Shown here in pieces: positions 1 through 10,822 of a stretch of DNA of 64,000 nt. Under the pieces are notes generated by a model. It was not told the origin of the DNA. It saw nothing but the letters and a program-made list of their open reading frames with translations, and did not search any database. The first letter of the stretch is position 1. Each line of letters opens with the position of its first letter. A program made the translations under genes and the position numbers. This DNA comes from Castor canadensis (lineage: Eukaryota; Chordata; Mammalia; Rodentia; Castoridae). The stretch is from the NCBI RefSeq assembly GCF_047511655.1, contig NC_133390.1, forward strand, positions 121,500,083-121,564,082, given 5' to 3'.

Positions 1-829
1 GGCTCAAGCCTAGAAGCCAGTAGGTAATTGGTGGGAAACAATGGATAGGATGGGGCAACTTAAACCCGAGAGGTCTGATCTAATCTGAAGACAGTTGGGG
101 AGCCATCCATATGTGGGAGACAGTCACATATTCTGTGTGAAGGAACAAGGTGGTGGTGTTCATGACAAGGTTGTAGCCATGAGCTAGAAAGAAAGGAGAG
201 GGGCTCAGGAGAGATGGGTCTGGGCTCTTTGTGAGTAGATTTTCATGATCCTTTTGCTGATGTTTTTAAAGTGACCCAATTGCATTAAAACTGAGCATGA
301 GCTTACATAAACAGGAACTTGTGTGCACCCCCCAACCCCCAAGTACAGGAAACTGAAACAGTACAGATGTGAGCCTGACTTTGTTATGCTGTGTTATGTG
401 CTGTAATAGTCTCCCATGTGCAAGTTGTTTATCATTTAACACTTAAATTTAAAATGTGAGTTTCACACCAGTAATAACTCATACATTGCACAATAAAGAT
501 ATGAAATCACAAAGGAAACAAACTCAGTTAAATCTAGTTCATATTTACATAATATATATGAGTAGTCATATACAGCTATATATAATGCATAGATAAATTT
601 ATATATACCTATATATTTGCATATATCTATATATTTACATAGTATATTTTTTATAGTTTAAATTTTATATTGCCAAGCAGAAAATGTTAGTTTCTCATAA
701 AATTTTTCTAAAGATTTCTCCCCATAAAACTTGAAATTTGGGATCAGTCACAGAACTATCTTACTTGAAAATTAGGCACTAAAAATATATTATACAGTTA
801 TAATATAAAATTTATGCTACCCATTTTTC
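1..829. other. Intergenic sequence, no gene seen
   Basis: No credible open frame, splice-flanked exon or recognisable retrocopy is visible. The stretch is AT-rich, with a TATA-type low-complexity tract at about 541-650. Nothing else in it could be assigned to a repeat family by eye. Confidence 0.6.
541..650. repeat. AT-rich low-complexity tract (TATA/TATATA type)
   Basis: Irregular alternation of TATA, ATATAT and TTTA words for about 110 bases with almost no G or C. It is a simple-sequence tract without a strict period. Confidence 0.7.
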
Positions 830-1135
830 TTTTTTGGCAATACCTGGATTTGAAGTCAGGGCTTTGTGCTTTGCTAGTCAGGTGCTGTCTCACATGAGTC
901 ACACCACCAGGAGTCTGTGTTAGTTACTTTCAAATAAGATTTTATTTATGCCCAGGCTCCTTGCACCAACATTCTCCTATTTACACTTCCCATGTAATTG
1001 GAATTGCATAAACATACCACCATACCTAGCTGTTGGTTGAGATGGTGTCTTGGGAACTTTTTGACTGAGCAGGTCTTGAACCAAAGTCCTCCCAATCTCT
1101 GCCTCCTGAGTAGCTAGAATTATATGCATGGACAA
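830..1135 (-). repeat. Dimeric SINE (tRNA-like arm plus B1-like arm), antisense
   Basis: Reading the minus strand gives the B1-like arm ('gcctcctgag' and 'tagctagaat' seen in antisense) and then the tRNA-like arm, whose antisense form contains 'cctggatttgaagtcagggc' and 'caggtgctgtctcac'. The same architecture recurs many times in this window, which supports the call. It is diverged, so the limits are approximate. Confidence 0.65.
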
Positions 1136-1624
1136 TTATGTCCAACTATGGTACCCATTTTATAAAGACAAAGCATAAGAATATATAAATGTAAGGGAGT
1201 AATTGCTAAGTACAAATCTAAACACCAGATTGTTTATCAAAAAGAACTCAGTGGAAAAATTAGATTGTGCTTGACAGCAAAGATTATTTGGTTCTAAGCT
1301 GTAGCAGCTTCTTTTCATGGATTCTTGAAAGTTCTGCAATAACAACAACTTACTTAGACATAAGGAGATAATCTGCATTTCTGTACATTTAGGTTAGTTA
1401 CAGAAACCTGTAAAACATTTAATCTTTTATTTGCATCTTTAAGTAAAGGAAACTTTTATTGGTTTTGTGGTAAGGTAGATGTCCTTCATTATATAAATAT
1501 GAAAGAAATAGAAGAGTTGGAGATAAGAAGGGAAATAAAGGGTATTTGGACATACTAGGAATCCAGTAAGGTCATTTGACATTTATGTATATATGATTTC
1601 ATACATAGTTCCTGGATCATAACT
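1136..1624. other. Intergenic sequence, nothing recognised
   Basis: AT-rich unique-looking sequence. Short frames here lack codon-like conservation, splice signals or a family match. Confidence 0.5.
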
Positions 1625-2180
1625 CCCTCCCTAAGGCAGTTCATAGAAAATGAAGGTATACTTTCCCCCTGCCTTTTTGTTTTGTTTTGTAGCTTGGCCA
1701 TAAAGATATTCTCTGGCCTTCCATATTTGATAGTATGTCATGAGATCCCCATTTCAAAAGTCCTGAAGAAGGCAGGCCACATAGAGAGGCTCAGGCATCT
1801 GAGTAGACAGGCCTTGGTGGGTTCCCCACTCATCCATCAAGCATGTGATCAGCCTATGTCCAATCACATTTCTACATGTTATCCATGTGTATGCAATGAA
1901 GTGTCCATAAAAATCCAAAAGGACAGCATCTGGATAGTCCAGACAGCTGACCACATGGATGTCAATGGAGGATGGTGCACCCAGAAAGGCCATGGAAGCT
2001 TTTTACCACTTTCTCTTTTATCTGCCTGATGTGTTTCTTCATCTGTATCTTTTTTAATACTCTTTATAATAAATTATTAAATGTGTTTCCTTGAATTCTG
2101 TGAGTCAGTTACATTCATGGAAATCAAAAAGAGTTACATTCATGGAATCTGATGCTGGCACCAAGTAGGTAGTGTTAAAT
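1625..2180 (+). mobile_element. LTR of ERVL/MLT2-like type (solo, diverged)
   Basis: The stretch ends in a typical ERVL-type LTR signature: 'tctttataataaattatta' followed by 'gtgtttccttgaattctgtgag' (split here by my reading), close to the common MLT2 tail in which a TATAATAAA-like polyadenylation region precedes TTCTGTGAG. A 115-codon frame lies inside it but is an accident of the LTR. No internal retroviral sequence follows. Boundaries are estimated and the subfamily was not determined. Confidence 0.45.
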
Positions 2181-2410
2181 TGGCACTGAATTAGAGGACA
2201 TAGTTGTTCAGAATTGCTTGCTTGCTTGTTTGTGTGTGAAGAGAAACTCCCACACATCAGGTGTCAGAAGTGATCTGTGTTGTATAGTAGGAGAAACTGA
2301 GTTTGAGTCTGGATTTGTTTTTTCTACACAGTCATGAAAGTAAAAAAGGTAAGCAAAAGCCATAAACAAGGCAAGCATAACAGAAAACAATAGTTACAAG
2401 AATAGCAAGG

Positions 2411-2622
2411 GAGCCAGGCACTTCATGCTTGTAAACGCTGTACTCAGCAGGCAGAGATCAGAAAGATCAAGGTTCAAAGCCAGCCCCAGGCAAATAGTTT
2501 GTGAGATCCTAGTTTGAAAATATCCAACACAAAACAGGAATGGTGGAGTGACTGAAGTGGTAGAGTGCCTGCCTAGTAAAAATGAGGCCCTAAGTCCAAA
2601 TCCCAGTACCTAATAAAAAGGT
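2411..2622 (+). repeat. Dimeric SINE, sense
   Basis: The left arm starts 'agccaggcacttcatgcttg' and contains 'caggcagagatcag'. The right arm has a tRNA-like body ('gtggtagagtgcctgcctag') and ends 'caaatcccagtacc'. This is the full-length two-arm form. Confidence 0.8.
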
Positions 2623-3467
2623 GAATAATAAAGAGTGAGGATAAAGGAGAATTCACTGTGAAGTCAGAGGTAGAAAGAAGAGGGCAGGTGAGGAAAAACA
2701 GTAGCTGCTGTGTTAGCTGAAACCCACAGTCTCAGTAGTATAAACATGGTAGAGGATACTTCTTTTTATTTCCACTTTCAAGAAGGGTATGGCTATTCAA
2801 GTGCTGCACCTCCAATCAGCAGTTCTGGGACCCAGACCCCCTTCCACCAGGTGGTTCTGTCATTTCCAACCCAAGCCTTCCAAGAATGTAGAAGGAACGT
2901 GGAGAGAGTCAAGTTTCAGAGGTTTTAGGAGCTCAGTGTGGAAGTGACCATTTCACTCATTGGTTAGAACATAGTCACAGGCCATAACTTCTTTGAGAAA
3001 GACTGGAAAATACAGTTTATTTGTGGCCCCAGAAGGAGAAGACAGGTTTGTGACTAACATCTAACAGTCTGTCCCACAACTGTTAGTAAGTGAGAGACTC
3101 AACAGGTTGCAAAAGGACAGTTAAAATGGAAGTGATAACAATGTGAAAGGTCTATAGTCTATTGTCACTTCTTAGTTAAGCAGTTGTTCTCATCTGGGAC
3201 ATGACCTCCCCTGGGAGACATTTTCTGTTGCCACCACTTTGTGAACAGTGCTACTGGAATTTACTGGGTGTAGAAGTTAAGGATGATGCCAAATACCCCA
3301 CAGTGCACTAGACAAAGGATTAAATGGGCTAAAGTACCCCCCATGAAAGGTCAAGAAGATAATGTTTGAAGGAAGAAAAAAAGGCAAATAGGTGATATGC
3401 TGTGTTTTAAACTTAGAAGTAAAGAAAGTAAAATGTGGCACCACAGAAGTTGATCTTAATTATCTCT
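2623..3467. other. Intergenic sequence, no gene seen
   Basis: It holds a 72-codon frame at 2710-2928 with no flanking splice signals and no recognised product. Parts of 2,700-3,050 could be an old DNA transposon or LTR, but I cannot name it. Confidence 0.4.
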
Positions 3468-3582
3468 ATTTTTTTTTAAACAGGGTCTCATGATGTAACT
3501 CAGGCTGGCCTCAAGCTCATGACCCTCCTGCAACAGCCTCTTGAGTGCTAGAATTACAGGTGTGTACCACCACAGCTAACTG
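3468..3582 (-). repeat. B1-like (7SL-derived) SINE, antisense
   Basis: Antisense B1 words are clear: a T-run, 'cagggtctcatgatgtaac', 'caggctggcctcaagctcat', then 'gaattacaggtgtgtaccac'. About 115 bases, monomeric. Confidence 0.8.
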
Positions 3583-4327
3583 AGAATGTTTTATAGAACT
3601 ACTAATGTAATCTCAGTATCTAATGAAGTATAAAGTGATTTCATCTAAATCATTTCTCACTGTTTCAGAACACAGCCCTCACCTAAAGTGAATCTGCTCT
3701 CAGGAAGCCTCTGACACCTGTGGCAGGCTTGGAAAGTATTTTGATTTCCAAGGAGAACAATCTCAGCAAGGTGGAGCCATCATTTTTAGTCCAGGTGAGT
3801 TCAAGGCCCAGGTCCTGCTGTTAAATTCTTGTGCCTTTTACAATTCCAAAGGCCAGGCATTTACTCCATAAGCTGGCACAATTTGAAAATGAGCAGCTTG
3901 CCCTTATAGGATGCAGTGCTTTTGTAGGGATGTCTTGTATTCAGAGACTTCTGTGTCTTTTAAGGTCTGTGAATTTGATAAATGTGCCCATCACTCTAAA
4001 CCTGAATGAGTGTGGGGGGTTGGGATAGGGTATGTCAGCTCTTAGTGATTTGTGTATGACTATTAGTCTTTAAAACCTCAATGGGAGAACAAAGGCTTAG
4101 TATTGTGAAGCCCTGTGTTCAATACTCAGCACCAAAAATAAAATACATACATAAATATCTCAGTGGAGATAAACATTTTTGAATAGAGGAAAATCACCAA
4201 GCACTTTCTTTTTGTTGGTGAAAGAATCTTATCTATTTATTTTACTTAAGCCTAACAAAATGATAAGACTTGCATTGTCTCAGAAAGGAAGACCATCCCA
4301 GGGATGGGTAATTCAGTAAAAATTTCC
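3583..4327. other. Intergenic sequence with one short ID-like SINE
   Basis: Mostly unassigned. About 4070-4150 is a sense ID-like SINE ending 'caatactcagcaccaaaaat' and an A-rich tail. A 65-codon frame at 3831-4028 has no supporting signals. Confidence 0.5.
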
Positions 4328-4655
4328 CAGCTAAGCTCAGTGGCTCAGGCCACCTGAATAGCTAGAGATCAAGAGGATTAAAGTTCTAGGCCAGCATGGG
4401 CAAAAAGGCCCATGAACCCCATCTTAACAACAGCTGGGAGTGGAGATGTGTACCTGTTATCCTAGCTATGCAGGGAAGCACAGATAGGAATATTATGGTC
4501 TATGTCAGCTTTGGCATAAAGTGAGATCCTATCTCAAAAGTAAGCAATTAAAATGGGAGGTGGAGTGGTTCAAGTGGTTGAGCAGTTGCCTGACAAATGC
4601 AAAGTTCAAGGCTGTGAGTTCATACTGCAGTACCACCAAAAAAAAAAAAAAGAAA
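4328..4655 (+). repeat. Dimeric SINE, sense, with poly-A tail
   Basis: The B1-like part ('gctaagctcagtggctcagg') appears partly duplicated: a second left-arm-like segment starts near 4434. The tRNA-like arm ('gagtggttcaagtggttgag') follows and ends 'gcagtaccacc' plus about 13 A residues. Confidence 0.75.
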
Positions 4656-4849
4656 TGCCATAGGTCACATACTTTTCATGACTTTATCGATCAGTTTGGA
4701 CCACCTGAGGTCATGTGGCTCCAGTCTTCTCAGTGTGGAGAGTTGAATCTCTAACTTCTTGGGCTATTGCAATGAGGAAGAAACACCACATAAGGCAAAG
4801 CCAAAAAGCCTAAATCATTACGTTTTTTTTTTCCTTTTGTTTTATGTTT

Positions 4850-4936
4850 GCTTGTTTTTTTATGTACTGGGATTTGAACTCAGGGTCTTGTACTTCCAGA
4901 CAAGCATCTTACTACTTAAGCCATACCTCCAGCCCA
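4850..4936 (-). repeat. tRNA-like (ID-like) SINE arm, antisense
   Basis: Antisense monomer: T-run, 'gtactgggatttgaactcag', 'ttaagccatacctccagccc'. Well preserved. Confidence 0.85.
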
Positions 4937-5079
4937 AAATCCAGATTTTTAAAGGAAGTCTTTAGGAAGATTTTGACTGAGTATTGTGACTTTTGGGCTT
5001 CATTGCAGCTACAATCTTCCTTTCCCTACCTCTCATGAACTTATAGCATTTAGATTAGTTTAAAAGGAAGCCATTTGGA

Positions 5080-5146
5080 ACTGGGGTTATATCTCAGTGG
5101 AAGAACACATGCTTCCTGGTTTCAGTCCCCAGCACCAAAAACCAAA
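5080..5146 (+). repeat. ID-like SINE, sense
   Basis: Starts 'ctggggttatatctcagtgg' and ends 'agtccccagcaccaaaaacc'. Short monomer with internal promoter-like boxes typical of tRNA-derived SINEs. Confidence 0.75.
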
Positions 5147-5197
5147 GTCCTATAAAATTGCCCCAATACCATTGAACTACTTGAGTTTTTGTTTGTT

Positions 5198-5280
5198 TGT
5201 TGTTGTTCTTGGGGACAAACTTGGGCCTCACACATGCTATGCACGTGTTTTAGTTCTGAGCTACACCTCTAAACCTAGCA
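5198..5280 (-). repeat. ID-like SINE, antisense
   Basis: Antisense monomer with 'ttggggacaaacttgggcct' and 'gagctacacctctaaaccta'. First of three antisense monomers in a row. Confidence 0.7.
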
Positions 5281-5295
5281 TGTAGTTTTCTGTTT

Positions 5296-5389
5296 AGTTT
5301 TGTTTTTGGTTTTTGCAGCACTTGGGTTGAACCCAGGGTCTTGTTCACATGTTATTTAGATGCTCTATCACTGACCTACACACTCAGCA
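5296..5389 (-). repeat. ID-like SINE, antisense
   Basis: Antisense monomer: 'gcacttgggttgaacccagg' and 'gctctatcactgacctacac'. Head-to-tail with its neighbours. Confidence 0.7.
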
Positions 5390-5409
5390 CTCAGAACTAT
5401 ATACATCTT

Positions 5410-5491
5410 ATTTTTTTGCAGTACTAGGTTTGTGCTCATGGCCTTTTGTGCTAAGCAGATGCTCTACCTCCTGAGACACTACTCCAGCCCA
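5410..5491 (-). repeat. tRNA-like SINE arm, antisense
   Basis: Antisense monomer: 'gcagtactaggtttgtgctc' and 'cctgagacactactccagcc'. Confidence 0.75.
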
Positions 5492-6009
5492 AGAGTCATA
5501 TTTTTGAATGAGGAATTTTTTCCATCCTGAGACTAGAAGGGGGTTATTTTTATTGAGTCCTTCTCCAAGTCTCTTAATCTCTTGACCACATCTTCAATGG
5601 AGTAAGAGAGAAGCACTCACTATTTGTATTCCAAAAAGATCACATGATGCTACTGAGTATGTGTGATTTTAAGCACAGATCTACATCATGGATAACCCAG
5701 TATTACATTTTGCCTTGCTTGATAATGAGCAAATTTAGGATAATAAACCTAAGGATTACTAGAGAAGGCATATGAGCACAAAGCAGAAAATATGTCACTG
5801 AATCTAACGGTTTAAGTGAAAATTCTGGTCTTTAGTCCAACAAACTAAGTAAGCAGCATCCAGACTGTAGTTATGAATTATTTGAGCTGATTTAAGAATT
5901 GTGGGCATCTGTGTGTATTGTTACCAATTATATTCATGCCCTATTTTGAAACCTCTTTTTGTCTGTGGTTATAAACAGCTTATTAAATCAGTGTTTTGGG
6001 GTGATTTCT
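5492..6009. other. Intergenic sequence, nothing recognised
   Basis: No repeat family, exon or retrocopy could be recognised by eye. Confidence 0.5.
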
Positions 6010-6092
6010 GTGTATGTGCTGCTGGGGATCAAACCCACAGCTCCAGGGAAGGTAGGCAAGTGCTTTAGCACTGGTCTCTACCCCAAACACTG
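6010..6092 (-). repeat. ID-like SINE, antisense
   Basis: 'gctgctggggatcaaaccca' followed by 'caagtgctttagcactggtc', an antisense ID-like body. Confidence 0.7.
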
Positions 6093-6598
6093 AGAGTGAT
6101 TTTTTCAAAGCAAGTGCTTTGTTACATGATAGTATATATTTATGAAACAGGTGATTTTATAGCTTGGTATCTGTGTTAATCCTGTGTTCTGCCTGCTTGA
6201 CAGGACATTCTATTTAATTACATTTAATAAAACTTAATGGAAGTTTATAACTTAAGAATGCTTCCTCCAGATCTCACAAAATATTAAGCATTACATTTAT
6301 TTAACCATATACTTGACACACTTTATTACCATAACACAAAATTATGCTGGCACTATATAGTGAGAATAATGTACACCTGGTGATTTGCTTTTCCATTTGT
6401 ACTAATTAAAAGTTGAAAACTTCCTTCATTTCAGTAATCAGTAAACCTGAATAATCCTCACTATGCAAACCTCAGTCTTTTATTCCTAAATCTTCCAGGT
6501 AAAAACATCCATCTCCTACACCACAATAGGAGTGGGTTGAGTCACAAATCCATGAACTCAGATTTACAGCTCACAGTCAAGTCAATCATGAAGAGTTC
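6093..6598. other. Intergenic sequence, nothing recognised
   Basis: AT-rich, with no supported gene or named repeat. Confidence 0.5.
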
Positions 6599-6692
6599 AT
6601 CCCTTTCTCCCTCCTTCCCTGGCTTCTCTCTCTCTCTCTCTCTCCCACCTCCATCTCTCCATTTCCTCCCTCTCCTCCTTTTCCCTCTCTCT
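6599..6692. repeat. (CT)n / CCTCC-rich simple repeat
   Basis: Pure CT dinucleotides at about 6628-6645 with flanking C/T-only sequence. It lies directly against the T-tail of the next antisense SINE. Confidence 0.9.
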
Positions 6693-7000
6693 TTGTTTTT
6701 TTTTTTTTTTTGCAGTACTGGGGCATGAACTCATTGCCTTGCACTTACCATGCACTCTGCCATTTATGCCATGCCCCCAGCCCTTTTTGCTTTAGTTATT
6801 TTTCCAATAGAGTCTCACTTTTCTGCACAAGTTGGCCTGGGCCAAGATTCTAATAATGTGTGCCACCACTCCCAACTTTTGTTGGTTGAAGTGGGATCTC
6901 ACCTACTTTTTTGCCTGGGCTGACTTCCAACTGTGAGACTTGTGATAGTCACCTCCTGAGTATCTGGGATTACAAGTGTGAGCCATTGCACCTGGCTAAT
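6693..7000 (-). repeat. Dimeric SINE, antisense
   Basis: A T-run, then the antisense tRNA-like arm ('gcagtactggggcatgaact', 'atgccatgcccccagccctt'), then the antisense B1-like arm ending 'gtgagccattgcacctggct'. Full-length two-arm structure. Confidence 0.85.
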
Positions 7001-7027
7001 TTCACTCATTTTAATTTTCAATGCTGA

Positions 7028-7107
7028 ATTATTTTGTGGTCTGGAAATTTAATCCAGGGGCTCACATGTGCCAGACAAGTGCTTTAGTTCTGAGATACAT
7101 CCCTAGC
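7028..7107 (-). repeat. ID-like SINE, antisense
   Basis: Antisense monomer with 'ccaggggctcacatgtgcca' and 'agttctgagatacatcccta'. Confidence 0.65.
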
Positions 7108-7256
7108 ATTTTTTCCAGGTATTTTATTTTTTTTTCTTTATTGTATATATTAATTGTACAGAAAGGTTTTGTTGTGATATTTCCATACATGAATATAATT
7201 TACTTTGATCATATTCACCCCATTATCCTCTCTTATCCTCCTCTCCCCCTGAAAGT
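7108..7256 (-). mobile_element. LINE-1 3'-end fragment, antisense
   Basis: The antisense of the LINE-1 3' tail is recognisable: T-rich start, 'ttgtacagaaaggttttgtt', 'gatatttccatacatgaata', then C-rich 'cctcctctccccctgaaa'. The same words occur in sense near 27,200-27,290 ('tttccatgcatgcatgtaaa', 'aaacccctttgtacaac'). Confidence 0.65.
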
Positions 7257-7995
7257 GCTGCAGCTGTTGGTGGGCAATGAGCACCTGGAGGTGAGACAGC
7301 TGCAATTCAAGAACAGAACCTGGCACACAAGAGGATGCCCTACTGTTTGCCATGAGCAAGGCCTGTGTGGGCATGGTGGCCATCCTCAACCACCTGGACT
7401 TGATGGCCATCAAGTCCCTGTCCTTGAACCCCTGTACAGGAACTGCAGAAGAAGGACTTCTACACCTATGAGGAGGACCTTGATTGATTCTGACCCATCA
7501 TCCTGGCAGCTCACTGCCAGAAGTATGCTGCTACTGAAGGGCATCAGGATACAGTGGCCTCATGACTATTTCTGCAGGTGCAGTGACTGCACTGAGGAGT
7601 AGAGTCACCACTGGATGACTCCCACTGGATGACTAATGCCTCCAAGGGACTGACAAGCCCTGTGTACTTGTCCTTGTCCAGGTAGGACCTTGTTCTCACC
7701 ATCCTGTAGCTCAGCAATGAACTAGCAAACATAAAGAAGGAGTTTTAGGTAAGGGCTGCACTCCCTCTAGTGCACTAACCACATTGCCAGGCTTGGAACC
7801 CTCACTAAGTTGCTCTGGAATAAGTTTTGCTGAGAGGATTTTAAAGCATGTTCAGAGCCAATTTGATGATCCTACTGCTTCTCTGCTCCAACAAGAATGA
7901 TGTGATAAATTCACTTTGGGAATGTACATATTCTGAATCATAGAGCTGTAAGTATGGTATTACTGTGTTCTGAGTAAATTTTATTTTAAAAAAGA
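7257..7995 (+). pseudogene. Unidentified gene-like remnant, possible processed pseudogene
   Basis: GC content and word usage rise sharply at 7257 next to an antisense LINE-1 end. Protein-like stretches are seen in shifting frames: 'LLVGNEHLEV' near the start, 'LNHLDLMAIKSL' near 7390-7430, and 'ELQKKDFYTYEEDL' near 7440-7480. The last is followed by an in-frame stop and then 'PIILAAHCQKY'. The need to change frame and the internal stops indicate a dead copy. The right side is AT-rich and ends in an A-rich run near 7990, which would suit a retrocopy. I could not name the parent gene. The 193-codon frame overlapping its left part starts inside SINE and LINE-1 sequence and is not a gene. Confidence 0.35.
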
Positions 7996-8332
7996 GATCT
8001 TTTGAAATTCTTTGGCCTGAGTTGTAGTTATTTTTTCCTTAGTGTAACACAAAAGTGTATTAGTTTTGTTTGTTGTATTCCCCTGAATGGGTGCATTGTT
8101 CCTGGAGGTGCTGCCATTCCAGGTCCACACTTGGAGTGGACACCCTTATTCCACATCCATGCAATAGTATTAGTTTGGAAGGCCCTATCCATGGGCCCAA
8201 GTGTTTGTATATCCCTTTAGAGTTGAGCCAATTGATCAATATAAAATGCTATTAAAATTAATCCATTAATGTGACAAATGTCTCTTCTTGAAATCTCCAA
8301 TTGGATAGTCAGAGTGATGAGCCACAAATGTC
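7996..8332. other. Intergenic sequence, nothing recognised
   Basis: Two overlapping short frames at 8002-8255 have no supporting signals. Confidence 0.45.
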
Positions 8333-8597
8333 AGGTGTCGGTGGGTGTGTATGTATGAGACAGTATATGACCTTTTGTGTGTGTATGTGAGTGTGTGAAT
8401 ATGTGAGTGTGTGAATATGTATGTGTAGTAGTTTGTGTGAGTGTATGTGTGTGAAAGTGTGCATGAGAGTGTGTGTTTCTGAGTGCATATGTTAGTGTGT
8501 GGTGTGTGTGTGTATTGTGTGAGTGTATATGTGTGTGCGAGTGTATGTGTATGAGTTTTTTATGTGTGAGTATGCATGTTTGTGAGTTTGTCTTGTC
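8333..8597. repeat. TG-rich degenerate array 1
   Basis: Irregular TGTG, GAGTGTG and TATGTG words for about 265 bases. The same type of array recurs before each of the following repeat units (10,521; 15,555; 18,821), so it is part of the duplicated module. Confidence 0.85.
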
Positions 8598-8994
8598 CTT
8601 TGTTAACTATTTGTAGGACTTACAAATAATATACTCCTATTATCTCTTACAAATAATATACTCCTCTTATCTCTTTTGATAGGATCTAAAAACTATTAAA
8701 ATAATGTTCAACTTAAAAAAGCTATATTACCAAATATTGTTTTAAAAAATGTCAAGTGTATGTTTTTGACAAGGTAGGTATAAGGACATGAAATGCTGAC
8801 TTGCTAGATTGAGTTAGTGATTTATGAAGCACTGAGGTTAGTCTCATAGATTTTCAGTAGTTTTAACTGGTTCTTTATTTGTAGATTCAAATTGTTTTGC
8901 TACTAAGATAATTGTCTCATCCTTCTGACACCTACATTTGAATGTTCTTTTTCAAGGCTTCATAAAGAGACTTCTCTCCTTTATTCCCATCTAG

Positions 8995-9153
8995 TGATGT
9001 GCATTTTCTAAAAACTTTGGAGCCACTGTCAAATGCTTTGAAGAGAAATGCATCCAGTTATACCATTATCCCTGTGCTGCTGGAGCTGGCACATTACAGG
9101 ATTTGTCTCATTGTCCATTTGTGTAGAAGACATTGACCAAGCTCCTGAGAGAT
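8995..9153 (+). pseudogene. Exon-like block, copy 1 (possibly dynein heavy-chain tail)
   Basis: A pyrimidine tract ending 'tttattcccatctag' is a good 3' splice site, and the block ends at GAT followed by GTAAGC, a good donor. One frame reads 'VHFLKTLEPLSNALKRN' and then a helical-looking 'TIIPVLLELA'. A four-base deletion relative to copy 3 shifts the frame, and stops follow. The pattern FLxTLEP, then IIPxLxxL, then xLLR, resembles the N-terminal tail of dynein heavy chains, but this is from memory and weak. A competing cysteine-rich frame ('CFEEKCIQ') also exists. I infer a dead duplicated exon of unknown gene. Confidence 0.45.
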
Positions 9154-9384
9154 GTAAGCTTACTACAGATAATTGTTTTAGTCTTTTGAGAAGGTGTTTA
9201 CTTTAAAAAGCATGTGTAAATTCTCTTAAATCTATTTTGTTAATATTAAAAGTTAACATTATACAATCCTGGTAGTTCAGGTACCTTCGCCACAGGTCTT
9301 TGTGGGGAAATGTGTTATTAACAATCTCTTTAAAATTATTTACAGTTATTTCCTCAGAAACTTACCTTTTTTCCAAATAAAAGT

Positions 9385-9612
9385 TAAAATTGGCATGGCA
9401 GTGTGTGCTTCCCATTTCCAGTGACAATGAGAAGCATAAAAACAGAATGATTGTGTTGAGGACTGCCTGGGCAAAAAAAGCAAGAAGATATTTAAAAAAA
9501 AAAGAAACAGAAAAAAGTGCTAGAGGTAGGCTCAAGTGACAGAACACCTGCCTTGCAAGTGCAAAAAACTGAATTCAAGCCCCAGTACTGCCAATCCCTC
9601 CCCCACCAAAAC
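9385..9612 (+). repeat. Dimeric SINE, sense (shared by all three tandem units)
   Basis: Left arm 'ttggcatggcagtgtgtgct', right arm 'gtagg ctcaagtgacagaac' and 'caagccccagtactgcc'. Present at the same relative place in copies 2 and 3, so it inserted before the unit was duplicated. Confidence 0.8.
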
Positions 9613-10520
9613 AAAAAGTACTGCACAAAGACACATAGAGTTATCATTGTTTCTAAAATGCACTGTAAAGCAATGCATTGAAAGGGTAAACACTACTGAG
9701 TGTCCTTTACCTGAAAAAGTGAAAGACTTCAAGGCTTACAGGAGCATCAACTGCTTCTTAAATTCCTGGGAGATGTGAAGTCTCTGTAGTGCTTCATCTA
9801 TCTTGGCTGTTTGTAATTTGCAGTGGTGCTTTTTTCCTTTCTTTTCCCAATGGTATTTTAGAATTTATTGAAAATTCTTATATGTTTGAGTTTTATCTTC
9901 AACTACTTTATCATTAAACAAAGATCTTCTGGTTTTTTACTATATGGATTTCTAGTGAACATGTATATTTTAGGATCAATTTTTCCCTTGTGTATTGAAT
10001 TTCTAATCTTATTGTGAAATTTCTATGTTTTATTTAATCGTCTTTATGTCACTCCTTGCTTACCTAACTGCTTTTTAGCTTTTGCCTGTGTTTTACCAAT
10101 GTTATGTTTTTTCTATCTTTTCCAGGTTTATGAAAGGCAAATATAGCTACTGTAGGAAAAACCTTAAGTAATTTTGAACTGTTAGACTATATGACCTTAT
10201 TTTATCTTTTTTGTAGTAATATTTCATCTACAGTCCAAATCATTTTATGTTCACAAATGTAATCATGTCTTTACTTTCTGTAGAAACTTAAGTTGTACGT
10301 AAGACAAACCAAAATTTCATATTCTATTTAGGTCAATAAATAAATTATTTGACATTTTAAAATTAGTTTGAATTTCACATATTTAAATCAGCATGCTCCA
10401 ATGTATATTATTTATATAGTGAATGTTTTCCACACGTTGATCAACTAAGACGACAGTCATCAGAGTTGATCATATTCTAGGTGGCACAATACACTTGGCC
10501 AAGCAATAAAATCCTGTGTG

Positions 10521-10550
<30 letters not shown>
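10521..10550. repeat. (TG)n microsatellite
   Basis: A clean run of TG dinucleotides directly abuts the 5' LTR of the provirus. Confidence 0.95.
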
Positions 10551-10554
<4 letters not shown>

Positions 10555-10820
10555 TCCTGACCTATCCTACAGATCCATATTACCCTGAGCTCCTCCTCAC
10601 CAAACCTTGACCTATCCCAACGCCCCATAATAACCTAAGCTTTTGACTTCACCCTGGCTATAAAAACTGGGCTGTCATTTCTCCAGCGCAACTTCTCTGG
10701 CCCTGTTCTTTGGGGACGGTGAACCTCACCCAAGAGTGCGCTCTCAATAAAGCCTGCTTCAATCCTGTTTGCTTTGTTATTTGGCTCCAATTTGGCCTTC
10801 CCATCAGCATCAACCTAACA
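10551..10820 (+). repeat. 5' LTR of the provirus
   Basis: Begins TG and ends CA. It contains a TATA box (TATAAAAA, 10659-10666) and an AATAAA polyadenylation signal (10746-10751). It aligns without large gaps to 15285-15554, with about 21 differences by my hand count. At 270 bases it is short, and part of U3 could be missing. Confidence 0.9.
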
Positions 10821-10822
10821 TT

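Larger units (their letters stand above)
8598..10520. repeat. Approximately 2 kb tandem unit, copy 1
   Basis: It shares a long, ordered series of blocks with 16,921-18,820 and 18,976-20,765: an opening 'ttgttaact.atttgtagg', then 'gaccttggagccactgtcaaa'-like exon words, the embedded SINE, the block near 'ttcctgggagatgtgaagtc', and an AT-rich tail ending 'aataaaatcctgtgtg'. Copy 1 also has a local 26-base internal duplication near 8620-8670. The copies are clearly diverged, so the duplication is old. Confidence 0.85.

Noticed and set aside
7021-7602. 193-codon plus-strand frame
   Set aside because: It starts in an antisense SINE, crosses an antisense LINE-1 end and enters the unidentified remnant; a mosaic frame.
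8995-9153. Cysteine-rich frame of the exon-like block ('CFEEKCIQ', 'HYPCAAGAG'), considered as a secreted lipocalin- or WAP-like peptide
   Set aside because: Cysteine spacing fits no family I know, and the other frame keeps more protein-like similarity across the three copies.
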